DNA of 64,000 nt from Paragonimus westermani (Eukaryota > Platyhelminthes > Trematoda > Plagiorchiida > Troglotrematidae), in assembly GCA_008508345.1 (NCBI GenBank), contig QNGE01002687.1:8269-72268 (forward strand), in the 5' to 3' direction. A model generated the notes under the pieces. It saw nothing but the letters and a program-made list of their open reading frames with translations, searched no databases and had not been told where the DNA came from. The translations under genes were made by a program, and so were the position numbers. Below are positions 1 to 13,337 of the stretch, in pieces (position 1 is the first letter of the stretch; the number at the start of each line of letters is the position of its first letter).

Positions 1-1944
1 TGTTGTGTGTGTTTGTACGTCCTTTACAAGGCCACAACGTTCACCTCGTATCTGATTGGCTACTGACGTTCGCGTGATACATCGCGACTCTGGTTGGTTT
101 AATTCTAACTCGTTCACTCATATAATGTTCCTTGTGTACGCCTACTGGGCAGATTGCATACATACTGGTGTACGTTCATTACCCCTGTCTTGCTTCTGAT
201 TTACGATACAACGATCAGTCAAGGAGAAAAGAAGCAACAGTCGCGTCTACGTTTTCCAGTGACAAAACCATGAAACATTCGTTGGACGGTACAGCAAACA
301 TTTCATACTTCTTTCCAATAAGTGACATCCTCGAGTTTACAACTGTTTTAAAGCCGACGGAAAACAGTTCAACGTATTCTGCTCGTGGTTTCAGAATTGA
401 CGACAGACGTCTATATCCCACCGGTGGTTGAAGCAGTTTCATAAGTTCTACGCCAGTAGTGTATGGGTAAAGAACAAACATAATCGTCAAACGTAAAACA
501 ATGCTGAAATAACGCATACATTGTAGAACGTTCATAGTACACAATTTTTGTTTCTATTGCTGTCATCACCCCACTCGATCGTATGATAACGAAAAGTGAA
601 GAATGTCTATTAAACTATGAGACGCCCAGCCGGATTAACATGAAAAATTAGGTTTTACGTAGGTTCTCATCTCGAGTGAAGTTTGCCTGATACGTCTGTC
701 GTCTTTGGTTGGCATGATGCATGACGATGAATTCGTCGAGGCGTGTTTGGTTTGCTCGTAGAAAGTCGATCCCAAATTTGCCCTCATCATTCTCTGCTGT
801 GTGCAGCGAACGATCATAATGAGTTTTGTATCATGACCGCAAAAAGTGCTTGCTTTTTTCCTTTTATAATCATCATTGCTTACCTATTAAAACGTTTCCC
901 CCGATATTGTTCGGCATGCACCCGACTTCATGTGCATTTGATTGTTTATATGGGCTCATTTCCGTTGATTAGTGATGATTTGTTGACTCACGTTTGACCA
1001 TTCCATTTTGAACGCCTTAATGCTGGACAACTTTTGTACCCGACTGGTTCACATTCAGACTAAGATAACCCCTCCATTGTAATTTTATCAAACAATGCAG
1101 TGTGTAATCCAGTCTTTTCGATCGCATTTTCTGACACTTTTTGGGCTTAGAAGATAATCCTGTTAACCCGACCGTCTGAATAAACGTTACTGGAATTGTC
1201 GACTGCACGTTACTGAGTGAAATGCCCTGAATCACCACCAACGATTTAACGTTACTTGAATAACCTGATTCCAAGAAATTGCTGAATTTGGGTCTTCCAA
1301 ATCGTTCACTCACGCGCATCCGTTGAGCATATAACGCACGGCCGACGTAAGCCCGAAAGGATTCAGATTGAAGAACCTATCTTATCTGACAATGTTACGA
1401 ATTTCATCACGGCCGAACCCTGGAGCCGAAGTCTCGGGAAGTCCTCAACGATTCGAATTCAACTGAATGGGTTTTGTATGTCGAAAATGCGGCTGCTGAT
1501 GGAACGTGTGTCGGCGCTCTGCGCTATCCCCAAGCCCAGCCTCTGGGCTAGTAAGCGACCAGTCACCCTATGATGTTCACGAAATTTTTAAACTCGACAA
1601 TTTACTCCCTAATTCCCATGCTTCTAAGGACCGGGCTAGGGTTGATGATATTTTTTCTGTTTTCTATACTCGTGGTATGTTTTAGGCTCTAAAATTTACG
1701 CAGGGATCTAGCCCCGTAAGAAAGCTCTTGGATAAAGTAGACAGGGCACCTAAACTTGTGTCCCACCAAAATCTTCCAGTCTGTTAGTCCTTGGAGCACC
1801 TTTGAAGCAAGACGAGGTGCTACCTCTTGAAGAGGAGTGAAGGCTGGGTAGAAATAGGCTCGGATCACAACAGAGGTTTCTGGACACTCACAAACACCCG
1901 AGCGGGAAGTTGGTTCAATTAAACCAACCATTAAACCAGTTTGG
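1..1944. other. no gene recognised
   Basis: Only short frames on both strands. The part just before 1945 could include the leader of the BEL/Pao relic, but no LTR pair was identified. Confidence 0.5.
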
Positions 1945-3057
1945 TCCGGTCCGGTGAGTAGCGTTATCAAGACGCTGGAAGAGTCACCGAAGTCACCACT
2001 AGTGGGTGTAAGTCTTCCTGAGCTTGAAGTCAAACTGTTTGATGGATCGCCAAGACATTTTCAGAGGTTTCTTGAAAAGTTCGGAAATAATGTGGCAAAC
2101 AGCTTAATTAATGATAGCCAGAGGCTTTCATATTTGATTTATTATTGCCATGGCAAAGCGAAGGACTCCATGAGCATTGTGTGCTCTTACATGGGTCGAT
2201 GGAATACAACGAAGCTCTGGACATAATCGCAAGCCAGTTCGGTCACTCAGATCAGAGCGCTGAGTCTCTGACGTATGAACTATTTGGTAGCCCTGAGTTA
2301 GGCAGTTCTGACTTGGATAGCCTCAAGCGCTTAGCCACCTAAGTGGACGTGCAGTATCAAACCGCCCTAATTAGGTAGGTCGGGAGGATTATCGGACCTA
2401 TTAATTTGATCCAGTTGGTTAATCGATTGCTCAGAGGCCAACAAAAAAATGGACTGATAGGCCTGACAACATACTGACTTCCAGGAAGGAGTCCACCTTT
2501 GCCGGTTTACTAGCCTTCATAGAAAAAAGAACATCTGCAGCCAGTAGTGAATGCGGCCCACTTGTTAGGTTATCTGATCCGAAGTCCAATACTGTTAGCA
2601 CTTTGGATGCGGCTGACATCAAGATGTCCAGGTATTATGCTAACGTGACGGTCATAAGCTTAAATGAACAGCCTGTGCTTTGTTTCCTGTGCAGAAGTGA
2701 TCACGACCTTACGGGTTGTATACATTTCGTTGCGCAATCGTTGTAACAAAGTTGGAATGAAGTCAGACTCGACAGACGGTGTTTCATTTACATGAGGGGC
2801 AAACACATGACCACATCAAGTAGGATCCGTGTTAAGTGTCTGAAGTATGGTTGTAAGTAGGCGTCACCAGGACAAACGAGGAGGCTGTAAAATGTGGTGC
2901 AACCTCCATAAGTCTAAAGGATGTTCCTTTGGGCTCTGTAGCCGCTCGGCTAGTGAGCCAAGCGTGCTCCATTGAGACGTATGCGCTTATGGATGATGGT
3001 TCGGATATCACCTTAAAGAGTCACCTGCAAGCTCGATTAGCCGAGTAGTCCCTGTCG
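1945..3057 (+). pseudogene. BEL/Pao LTR retrotransposon relic: gag, zinc knuckle, aspartic protease
   Basis: The frame from about 1950 reads LPELEVKLFDGSPRHFQRF, the typical start of BEL/Pao gag (LPKLELPTFDG...). Near 2170 the frame shifts, and gag continues with LDIIASQFGHSDQSAESL until a stop at 2339. At 2681-2719 a CX2CX3HX4C zinc knuckle (CFLCRSDHDLTGC) fits nucleocapsid. From about 2895 to 3057 the frame reads ISLKDVPLGS and then YALMDDGSDITL, the active-site region of the BEL/Pao-type aspartic protease (D-x-G-S kept), and stops at TAG. Several stops and at least two frameshifts make it non-functional. In an intact element this polyprotein forms the particle and matures it. Confidence 0.8.
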
Positions 3058-4939
3058 ACTTTCTCTATCCGCCTCTACATGGTACCCGTATACTATCATG
3101 TCGTCGGGTGAAATTTAAAGTTCAATGTCTGGACAAAGTGTAGCGGCCTGGAGATTTCACTGGCCTGCCTGCGGTGTGATGTGTGAAATAGTTCAAAAAC
3201 TCATAGTTGTATATTGCGCCTAGATTATCGAGAAAGGTAGAATTATGTTTGCTGACCCATTGTTTGTCTGCATGTCATTTGACTGTGGCGCAAACCCGGA
3301 AGACACACGTGTTACATTCTTCCGGTTTACCCACTCGTCGACGACCGGTCTCTAGCCTCTCTAACTACTTTGCGTGCCGATGCCTTTTATAGCGCTATCA
3401 GAGATCATTTGTACATTTCGCTGAACAAAGACTTGGTGACTCTCCTCAACGGCATTTTGTTTTTCGCGTCTGATAACTGTGTACCTGGTGAAAAAGCGAA
3501 TTATTGCGACCAGCACTAAACATACCAACGCCATTCCTGCAGAGTCAATTGATGCTGTTTTTAAATTACCGGCTGCGCAAATCGACAGGGCATCACCGAA
3601 GGAGTCACAACAATTGACTCATCCATCGGGAACAGACTTTGTGGGCATCCTAGATACGAGCGCAGTGGTTCTCACTGGATACGGCATGCCGATGTTAATT
3701 GGGTGGTGGAACAAACAATAGGAGCTAGAAGGGAATCGGACACTGTTAGAACAGTCCTTGGATGGAGCCGCAGCGGTGCAGTTGGTGCTACTTTGGGGGT
3801 ACTCTCCCACAAAGTTTTGCTCCAGATACGGTGAGTCACCCAACTAGCAGTAGTTCAGAAAACAATGAACAGCGCAATACTATATAGATTGCCAAGACCG
3901 AGAAAAATCAGGTGTACAACCAGAAGACGTCCTGTGTTTACCGCACGGAACGGAAAAGTGAGGAAATTCCAGTTAGGGGAAATAGGGCATACCATTGGGC
4001 TAAACAAACATGCCCCGATCGGAAGTGTCAGATTTCAGAGCAAAATACCGACAAACGTTAAGCCATTTTAAGAGGTCACTACACTACACCAGGAATGCCC
4101 AAGTGTCTAAACCTCGTGGGTATGTGGCTGGCAACTTTGGAAGACAGAACTGCAAGCATGTTTAAGTTGACATTCGTTGAATAAGAGATCTTTGAAAGAA
4201 GAGCTCCGTCAATCGCGGATAAAGTGTGTCATGATTGTGATAAATAATTGCGTCCAGTTTCCAGTGCACCTTACGGGTACGTGTTACACTAGGGAGGGTA
4301 TAATGAAATGCGTTGTTTCCTCATGTGACCCTTAGGGATTAGTTGCTCCAATACTATTTCCAGCTCGTAAGCTGCCGCAAGACCTTCACGGTCTGGGTGT
4401 AGGCTGGGACAGTTTAATAGGAGAGACCGATTGTCTAACCTGGGTGAACTGGCTGACAAACTTCCGATCTATTAAATAAATTAGAATGCTCCATTGTGTT
4501 CATCCGGGCATATCTACTGCCATTAGAATAGGATTGCGCTTGTTGTGTGGTGCATCTGAGTTGAGATACGATGCAGTTGGGTGAATTAGGCTGACAGCGT
4601 CGAGCGGTTCGGTTAAGCGCTTTCTCATTCTAGGCCAATCAAGGGTGGCCCCGCGTAAAATAGTTACCATCCAAAGAATTAAGCTCACGGTTGCCGTCCT
4701 CACGGCAAGATTGATCCGTCTCTTTGTGGTTGAAATGAGAGTGCGTATCGACCGCGTAGTTTTTCAGATGGAATTATTGAGAGTACTGCAATATATCCAT
4801 AACACCTCGTCGTGCTTCACTATATTCACTGCAAACCGAGTGAGAATAATGTGGTAGTATACTAGTATACTGCAGTGGAGACAAGTGTCTTAAGAGCTGA
4901 ATCCGACTGATGTAGCATCGAGGGGAGCTTCGCATTTAT
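3058..4939 (+). other. decayed retroelement interior, not assignable
   Basis: This lies between the BEL/Pao protease relic and the gypsy integrase relic. Short open frames (for example 3479-3721 and 3865-4071) hint at former coding sequence, but I cannot match them to reverse transcriptase or RNase H motifs. A perfect 16-bp palindrome (two tandem AGTATACT) lies at 4856-4871. Confidence 0.3.
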
Positions 4940-5985
4940 CTCCACATGAGATGGATCATTTGTTTCAGGAATCGGAGTTTACAACGCTTTCCGATAGCAG
5001 CTGGCAAACGTTGTCATTTTCTAGTGCAGTGACAGACGAGAACAGCGAGGTTAGGCGTGTTCTGACTGTTCCAATGAGCCGAGAGGACTTGATCAAGACA
5101 ACTAAAACCTATTATGGCACAGTAATTGTCACGGTGACCAAAGCTTGGTCGTCAACTATTAGGAAGAATCATCCAGTACTATTCCAGAATCGAGAGGAGT
5201 TGCCAATACAACCTGATGGTGTGCTGTGTCGGAGAGACCAGTCGGTCACCCCACCACCGCTCCGAAAGGCGGTAACAGACGACTTGTACGAAGATCGTCT
5301 GGGCGCGGATAGAATGAAATCACTGGCTCTACAGATGTATTGGTGGCTAGAGATGAACTCGGATATCAAGAGCGAACTGCAGCGAACTGCCATTCCTGCT
5401 TCCACAAAATAAAGATGAGGCCGAAAAATGGGACATTCTGACCGGAAAGTTGTCTACCATGGTAGCGGGTGCACGCAGACTTTTGTGGACCACTACTTGT
5501 TAAATATTACATTCTGGTGCTGATTGATTGGTACTGATAGTGGCCAGGAGTATTTATAACATACTCACCTTCCACGTCATTTACCATGCAGGTATTTCGC
5601 AGATGTTTCAGTCGTGAAGGGGTTTCAGAGGATTTGGTGACGGATAACGGACCACAATTTTGTTCCGCTGAAATGAGATAGTGACTTGACAGCATCGGGT
5701 GTCGTCACTTGTGAACAGTGCCTCGGCATCCATGTTCAAATGCGGCCGCAGAAAATCTGGTGAGAACGCTCAAAAGTACCAAGGAGTTCCACTAACCCTG
5801 AAACAACAGTTAAATTGGTCGCACTTCCGGATAGCTTTCCGCTTTAGCCCAGGAACGCGGCTCACTACACAACGGAAGAGAGCCCAGCAGTGCTATCTAG
5901 ATTTGTATTGGCGCGTGCATATCCTTTTTCACCATTTAGTCGCTCGAATTAGCGTACTGTTTGCAGCATTTCATCATATTTAATC
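4940..5985 (+). pseudogene. Ty3/gypsy retrotransposon relic: integrase
   Basis: The frame 4951-5412 ends with SVTPPPLRKAVTDDLYEDRL and ADRMKSLALQMYWW. This corresponds to the gypsy integrase N-terminal zinc-binding region (VPPSLR...LHEGHPG...MKALARSYVWW), with the His residues lost. From about 5585 a frame gives FSREGVSEDLVTDNGPQF, the second catalytic Asp block. From about 5728 another gives SNAAAENLVRTLKSTKE, the third (Glu) block, followed near 5870 by TTEESPAVL. Frameshifts and stops separate the blocks. The lineage resembles CsRn1-type gypsy elements of flukes, but this is a judgement by eye. Confidence 0.72.
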
Positions 5986-6264
5986 GTTTTGAGAGGTTTT
6001 GTACATAATCTAGAAATAACAGAAGGAATAGTGTATGGTAATGCCCACTAAGTCAACCGATCCCCAGAAACTGCCAGTCGCCACGGGATCATCCTTGCAC
6101 AGAATAGGCATGATGACAGTAAAGAAAGGCGTAAATTCTTCAGATTGTTTGACCAACACCCTTTCTACTGTTGAAGAGATCAAAACCATTGGTAGAAGGT
6201 AATCTCAACAGCAAATCTTAGTATACCACACGAATGGAACAATACCAAATCGTGTTCAGTTCCC

Positions 6265-7664
6265 ATCACCGATGTATTCGCAGATCAAGCTAGAAAATGC
6301 GGACTTACAGGCTGAAATGGCGAAACTACACAGTGAGTATGAGGAGCTTACAAAACTTTTGCACAAGCTAATTCCGATAGTTAGCATCCCAAATACCTCA
6401 AGTAACATCCATCATCAGTCTACCCCTAGTCATGAAGACCTCGTAGACGCTGGGACGTTTACTGCTACAGTAATTACGGATTTGCACAAGCGGTCACGTT
6501 CTGTAAGTAATGTTGTTTAACGTACTTGATAAAATACCTTTGTTGTCCATGATAAGTCTCACTCAACACCATAAGGATGGAAAGACACGAGTGCTACTGC
6601 CTGAGACTTCGCGGTAAAGTACAGCAAAACGCTGTCCATTGTTGCTACAGTTCACGAATGTACTTATGGCGAACGAATTCGTCAGAAGACAGGAGCGAAT
6701 CAGGCGTAGCACAGATTTCAAGTCCATAAAAGTGTTTGATGACAAGACGACAGTCCAAAGGGAAATATGACAAGCCAATACTTCCTGAGAAAAGGTGAAC
6801 TTGTGCAACACAGTAAACGACCTTATTGATTTGACTGCCGATCTTGACTGCTCAACGAATTCTCTGAGTCGGCAAGTTGCAACCGAACACACTCACGTTG
6901 TCCGTCCAGACGGATACTGGAAAGCAAATCACGTCCAGCTCTGATGACGCCAAGCGTGTTCAAGTTTCCGCAGCGAAACTAACGGTTATTGCTAGGAACT
7001 CATCTCTTAGTCCATAGCGACTCCCTTCGTCAACCGAAGCGTTGAATGGAAGGAGTCCTAGACCTCGAGCATCCCAAGTTACCCATTACACTGGGAGAGG
7101 CAGCTTGAATCCCCTTGTAAAGAACGCAGCTGCACGAGCGGGGGCATTTACTTCTTACCAGGGGTATTTCTCTCTGTTACCTGGAGTAGATGTAATAGAA
7201 GCAGCAAATCCAAACCACCGGGAGAAGGCTCTGAATCAACAGTAAGTCCGGTATGGCGCTTACTAGAGAATAATATTCCGGATTTGCAATATACGCGTGG
7301 AACAAAAGTACTTCACAAGCGTCATGAATCTGGTTCTAGGAACCACATTTTAAGGAACAACGCTTCACAGATGAAACTGCACAGTTTGCCCCCCACTGCT
7401 TTGTACCCAGTCTACAACTACATCAGGGTTTACGGTTTCTATCCATTACTCAATAGCGGCGTAATAACTCATTCTGTTACCCGAAACATGGGTGCTACTA
7501 GAAACCGAATTCCTAATATATATACCCCGGCTAGTACGTCACCACCTGACTATGTTATTAACACAACTATCAGCCAGACCAGTCCATTTCTAGTGCACCC
7601 CTCGATATTCCATTCACCACTACCTGGCCCCTCTCTAATGTCCCACTCAGTCATCCTACCGTAA
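6265..7664 (+). pseudogene. CR1-like LINE, ORF1 relic
   Basis: The frame 6272-6520 encodes a heptad-like coiled coil (KLENADLQAEMAKLHSEYEEL), typical of LINE ORF1 trimerisation segments. Near 6670 a second block reads NEFVRRQERIRRST, similar to the charged region before the RNA-binding part of CR1/jockey ORF1 proteins. Frames 7042-7245 and 7284-7664 follow without recognisable domains and lead directly into ORF2. The assignment rests on position and coiled coil; the ORF1p of intact elements binds element RNA. Confidence 0.45.
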
Positions 7665-7689
7665 TGACACACTTCCAGCGTTTTCTATT

Positions 7690-10440
7690 TTGCAGTCAAA
7701 CGTTTGCGACACTCACTGGAATATGAACAGAAACTTGTTACATTCCTTAGATCAGACCTTTCCATACGTTAGTTTGCAACACACTTCACCTTTTGTCATG
7801 AAGTTCTTTAGCAGTTTAAATGGTACGCGTAACAGAAAGAATTCCATTAATTTATCATTCATGACCGCAAGGTCATTGGTAAGTAAGATGCAGATTTTTA
7901 CATCCTTTGTCTTTTTATCGAATCCTGATGTCATTCTCGTAAATGAGACATGGTGCTTCCCTGATACTCTAATCGTAGGATATCACATGTTTCGCAGGGA
8001 TCGTCTCACCGGGCGAGGTGGTGAATGATTACTTACCCAAAAGAGCAATTCTCCGCAGTAACAATTGATGAATCTATTCTTCCTAAAGTCGAAGACTCTT
8101 TGTGGTTAACGGTCTCCAATATTTCTCGCAAGCTACTTATAGGATGCATCTACAGACCACCAATGATCTGACTGACCTGGTAGACATAATGAATCATCTG
8201 TCAAACATTTCTTGCGAACACAAACTGAGAGGTGGCGGCGTTAACGCACCTAATATCTCCTGGACCTCATTCTCTGTTCCAGCAAAACAGGCCGACTTCC
8301 TTTCATGCACTCAACCGAATGGTTCGAACCAACACTTCCTAACGTCCACCAGACAGGCATATATGGGATCTCATATTCGCCATAAGTATTTCGTCTATAG
8401 AGATATCTGCTCCACAACAAGTTCCAGCAAGCAACTACAATGTCGTCAAACGTCTGTTTGATTTCATTATGGCTACCAAACCGACGGTTGTATTCTACCG
8501 TCCGGTCGAAGTCACTGATTGGAATACTTTCTCCCTGCTCAAATTCATAAATTGCAATACTTTCTTTATCACATCAGACCCAAGCATAGCTGCCGGGGAA
8601 TTCATCACACAGCTAACATTGAGTATTGACGTTCTGGTCCCATAAAGTCAAAACGCGTTGGCTTGTGTGTATAAGGAATAATCCTTACTGCAAAAAGAGA
8701 CTGACAGACATAAAATGCTTGAGTGGTGCTACAGAAGAACACTAGATTTCTCCCTGGTGATGTAAGTGAGCAAAATGTTTGAACACAGAACGTCAGACGG
8801 AACTTCGTCATACAAAAGAAGTAAAACTCGCACTTTGTAGTGACCAAGGATGCATGTAGCTAGTGCAGTTGATGAGACGGAGAAATTCCATGAGGAACCC
8901 TGCTATAAAAGTTACTACTCTCAAAGACGAAACGGCTGTTGGTGACCCTGTTGTAATGTGTGAGGTTTTCAACCCACATTTTGCTGCTCCGTTTGGCATA
9001 AAAAGCACCCTACTACCCGCTAATACTCTGCCGAAAACAGACAAATTTTTAGGTAATGTTCTGATTGATGTTCGAAGTATTCGCTCACAGCTAGCTACCA
9101 TTAAACACTCAATCCATACTGGACCGGATGGTATCCTACCAATGGCCATCAAGCAAGGGAGTTAGGATACACCCATCCTCTTACTCAATTTATTCAACCT
9201 ATCACTTCCATATAGCACCTTTCCTCCTCAATGGAAAAAGTCAATCATTATGCCTCATAACAAGAGTGATACAAGGCAGGACGTTAGTAACTATCGTCTC
9301 ATCAAGCACACACCAACCTGCTCAAGAATGTTCGAAAGGATAATGAAGACAAAAGTTGTCGAGTTCTTAAGGTCGCAAAACCTTTTAAACCCTTCACAGC
9401 ACGGTTTCCTTAGAAAGCGCTGTTGTATGAAATGTCAGCTGGATTTTTTAAACCATATATCGACCTACGTTGACCCAGGAAATGCGGTAATCATCAAACT
9501 CTTAGAAATGCAAGAGGCATTTGATCGTGTCTCAAAAGCACCCCTTGTTCAAAATAGCATATTTTGATATACACGATATCTTTTATAGCTGGCTGTCGTC
9601 GTACCTTGAAGGCCGCACTCGAACAGTAAAATGGGAAAGCACTGCTCAACACCAAAACCCGTGACTAGTGGGGTGATTCAAAGAAACGTTCTGAGACCGT
9701 TGCTTTCCTTAATGTACATAAATGACGTCTGCGATGTTACTAAACATGACAAAATCGTTAACACATTCTGCCAGTCCAGTAACACCGCTTTCTGTCAACA
9801 AAACATGCGACAGGACCTAGTGTCTTTGCAACTGTGGTGCAAAAGATGGCTGACGACATTCCCTGCAAACAAATCGAACATAGTTACTTATGGTTGTAAA
9901 GTACCCGATAGTTCTCTGCCACTAGAAGGTTATAATATTGCTACCGTCACTTTCGTCGGAGATCTAGGAATCCGGTATTAAAACTCCTTTGATTTCTCCA
10001 AAAAAAGTACGTTTTCAGGTGGCGAAGACTAAAAGAACAATAGGTTGTATCAAAAATACGTTTAGTCTACTGGCTGCGAGGCTGACGCTCTACAAAACGT
10101 GTGCCCGGCCTCAACTTGACTATTGTACATTCGTCTACTGCCATCTACGCAAGTCTGATAGGCTTATGATGGAAAACCTTCAGCGATCATTTACCAAAAA
10201 CATACTAAGATATTCCTCTTCGTTCACCCATAGACAACGCTGCAGATTGCTGGAAGATATATCAAAATTGGAGCGTATTGACAAATTCAGCAGAATGACG
10301 TTATATGAGCTGTACTTAGAACACGCACATTTCATGGGACCCTCCAAATCGTTGACCCAATATTCAAGTTGCCTGAATAAATCCCGAATAAACCTCGAAA
10401 TACCATAATAACTAGTCGACAGGGATATATATTTCAATAA
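7690..10440 (+). pseudogene. CR1-like non-LTR retrotransposon (LINE), endonuclease-reverse transcriptase relic
   Basis: The blocks run in the usual order. The apurinic-type endonuclease shows FMTARSLVSKM, NPDVILVNETW and FRRDRLTGRGGE (7690-8028), then after a frameshift SLWLTVSNISRKLLIGCIYRPP (8040-8165) and NAPNISW (about 8246). The reverse transcriptase shows GPDGILPM (9121-9145), the block ending in NYRLI (about 9255-9305), LLNPSQHGFLRKR (about 9390) and EMQEAFDRV. The usual FADD/YADD active site is replaced by TFCQSSNT near 9763, so catalysis is lost. The C-terminal part (LYKTCARPQLDYC and on to 10408) matches CR1-type LINEs. Many stops and frameshifts confirm a pseudogene. Together with ORF1 this is a nearly complete but old copy of about 4.2 kb. 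Confidence 0.85.
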
Positions 10441-13337
10441 TCAGAGTGAGAACAATAATATCGCATGAAATTTTGTCAAAAAAATTTAGTACACACATTA
10501 TTCGTTGTAGTGAGATTGCGTGCCTTTTCCCAATCCCATCAATATTCATTGTGTGAGGAAAATTTCCGTGACGGATAGAAGCGCGAAACATCGCCTGGCA
10601 AAACAGCTCGCGATATTTCCAACTTTTTGGCAGTTTCCAGTAATCGACGAAGTCCTGCGCTGGAGTCTGCCCAATTGTTCGGTGGATTTCGGAATTTCCC
10701 GTCTTGCCTCGCCAAAGCCGACTCAGTTTAACATTTCTTCGACGCTAGTTATATCACTTAGTGGCGCAACAATCTGAAGTTGTACTTGGACGCCTTCCCC
10801 AGATTGACCTGGAATTATTTAAAAAACCGACCCACATATAACCCTGTAAAAAGCAAAATAATGTAACGTCAGTTTTTTTATACAGAAACTGCTTAGCAGG
10901 CGAACTATTTATTTTTCTGCTGCGTGCGTCAGTTTCGTAAACGACAATCATCTATCCGAAATCGTCCTTTTTCATAGCAGGTCTCACGTTTATGTTACTG
11001 TTTAATTATCCGTTGTTTTGTATCGCTCGTGATTACCTGCACTGATCTCACATGATCCAGCGTGCTTCTCACATATGCGTTGTTAAATGCACATTATTGC
11101 TTTTATGTGCAGTTGGCCATTCTGGCGCAAACAAAGGCTGTTCACTTCGGACATCGGTCAAATTGTTTGGAAAATGCAAATGGATTGTTGAAAAGGCGCA
11201 TTCACACATGACAAACAACAAAATTTAGTCCCACAGCGGAAGGCTGAGGCGTTAGCATTAGGTACAGCACACCTACGGTTGTGACCACAGTGAGTTGGTT
11301 GACGTTGACCTGTACATGAAAAACATACTCTTTCGTCTAACAACACTCGTCATTCAACTGAAGTACTTCAGTGGGCGTGCTCCTCTGTTGCACTTTAAGC
11401 AATTGGAGGGGTTCAAGGTAAACTAACGCAAAGTAACATTAGTTAGCGGGTTCGAATGAGCCAAGGGGGCACACAGTACATGGTAAATATCGATGATAAC
11501 ATATGTGGATGTAATTGATACGGATCCGTGGGGAGACCATGCAGAGATATTTCCAGATTAGATAGAATTGAGCAGAAAACAGCGGATGAAAAATAACCAC
11601 ACGTTTGTATTAGAATTACACGCCGTAACAAAAAGTGTACAACCTGAAGTTCAACAATTGACGTGAAATTGTATGTTCAGTGATGTCCCTCACGCACTCC
11701 TTTTATCAGCGTTGGCTTTTACGTCTGCTTTGAAATACACAATTCATTCTGCCATCCCTTCACTCTCAAAGCAATTCTGATTCAGCGTCCAATAGCAAGT
11801 GGTTATTTTTTCTTGTGTAGTCGGTGAGCTTCATAATCGGGATGCGACTGATAATTTTATTGCATAACCATCTGAATAGCAGTGTGGTTAGTCTATTAAT
11901 TACCCTCAGTTTCTGAGTTACAGTTCAAGAGATACTGCCACTTCGTTCGAACAGACCTCTGGAAATGCGTTATTGTGTAGTTCCCCAGCTGTTTTCCGAA
12001 TGGTCACCGACAGCCTCAACAGTGTAATGCCACTGATAAAGACTTCCTAAGATGAAATCAATCCACTGGCTATTGCAATCAAATTGGTCATCTACGTTAG
12101 ACTCAATTTTAACGGATAGTTCACAATTTCTTTTAGTACCTCCCTTGATTGCTTAAGTGGCTGACTTTTAATGCGGACGTGAACTTTGTCCTCCATTTAC
12201 ACTGCTGTTTTTATCTTTGTTCGTGGCTTATTTCGTTTTACTACCTAGTCGTGCCTGTTGTGGTGAACATGTTCACACTATTGAATTTCTTTCAGCATCA
12301 TACACTTTCAAACTGTCTTCCAGAGCGTACATATAATCCTGACGTAGATCTGATGGTATCGTTATCGTTACGAAGCCTAAATTGCGCATATTCCTGTTGC
12401 CAGTGCTTGTTTAGAAAGATATCAGTGTGCAGAGTTTTACCTATCACAAATCGATTCTTACCGAGTGCCTCCGTACTATGAAGTACGAATCACTGAAAAT
12501 GTGGGTCAATAGGGGTAATAGATCATCTACTACTGACTTCATTATGTTCTACCCAAACGGTCAAACGTCTGTTTTGGGATAAGTATTCTGCTCAGTGACA
12601 ACTGCAAGCAAACATCTGAGTTTGTAATTTGCACAACGCACAATGGAGGCAGTTACAGCTACCTCAATTGCCGAATAAGAGTAAACATATAGTAGCCTTA
12701 AAACCCACAATTGCCCAAAACAGTCATAGCTTAAACGATCAGCATTCTCAAAGTACCGGTGACAATAAAAAGACGAAATCTACTCGCCATGATCAGCCAG
12801 ATGGAGACATGCTGAATCCTGAAAGTTACTGGATACTCCGAATAACAAACGAGTAAAAACGGTTTCCGTGATCCAGGTAGTCAACGGCAACTCATTTGAT
12901 CGCAGCACACTATTGTAGCCACCTTATTTGTTTATCGCTAACTGCGTTAAAGCTACTTTTGCCGTCTGCACTGTTTTCGTTCCCAACTTTTGTGTGCTCT
13001 TAAATGTTTGTTTGAACGGGTATTCTTACCGGCAAGTTTTCTGCGCACACGAACGTACGGTTCCGTTGCATGCTCGCTTGTCGGTTCGCTGTACTAACGT
13101 TTCGTCTTGCTATTCGCTCGCCATCATGTCGATTTTGCGTGTCGACAATACATTCCTTACCCACTCGTTGCGTTATTCGTAATCGGCCGGCTATAGCCAG
13201 TTTGAACTGTACACTATCCAAAGCTGTTTAGGGTGTCCTTTTTATTTGCGTATATCACAGACCAAGCATTCCAATTATCTTGAAACACAATTCTTGCACT
13301 AATTTCCTCTTCGTTTACAACAAATCGCGGTGCCATA
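10441..13337. other. no gene recognised
   Basis: AT-rich sequence with short frames only, apart from the palindrome near 11.36 kb. Confidence 0.5.
11357..11372. repeat. perfect 16-bp palindrome
   Basis: ACTGAAGTACTTCAGT is its own reverse complement. No associated gene is seen. Confidence 0.85.
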
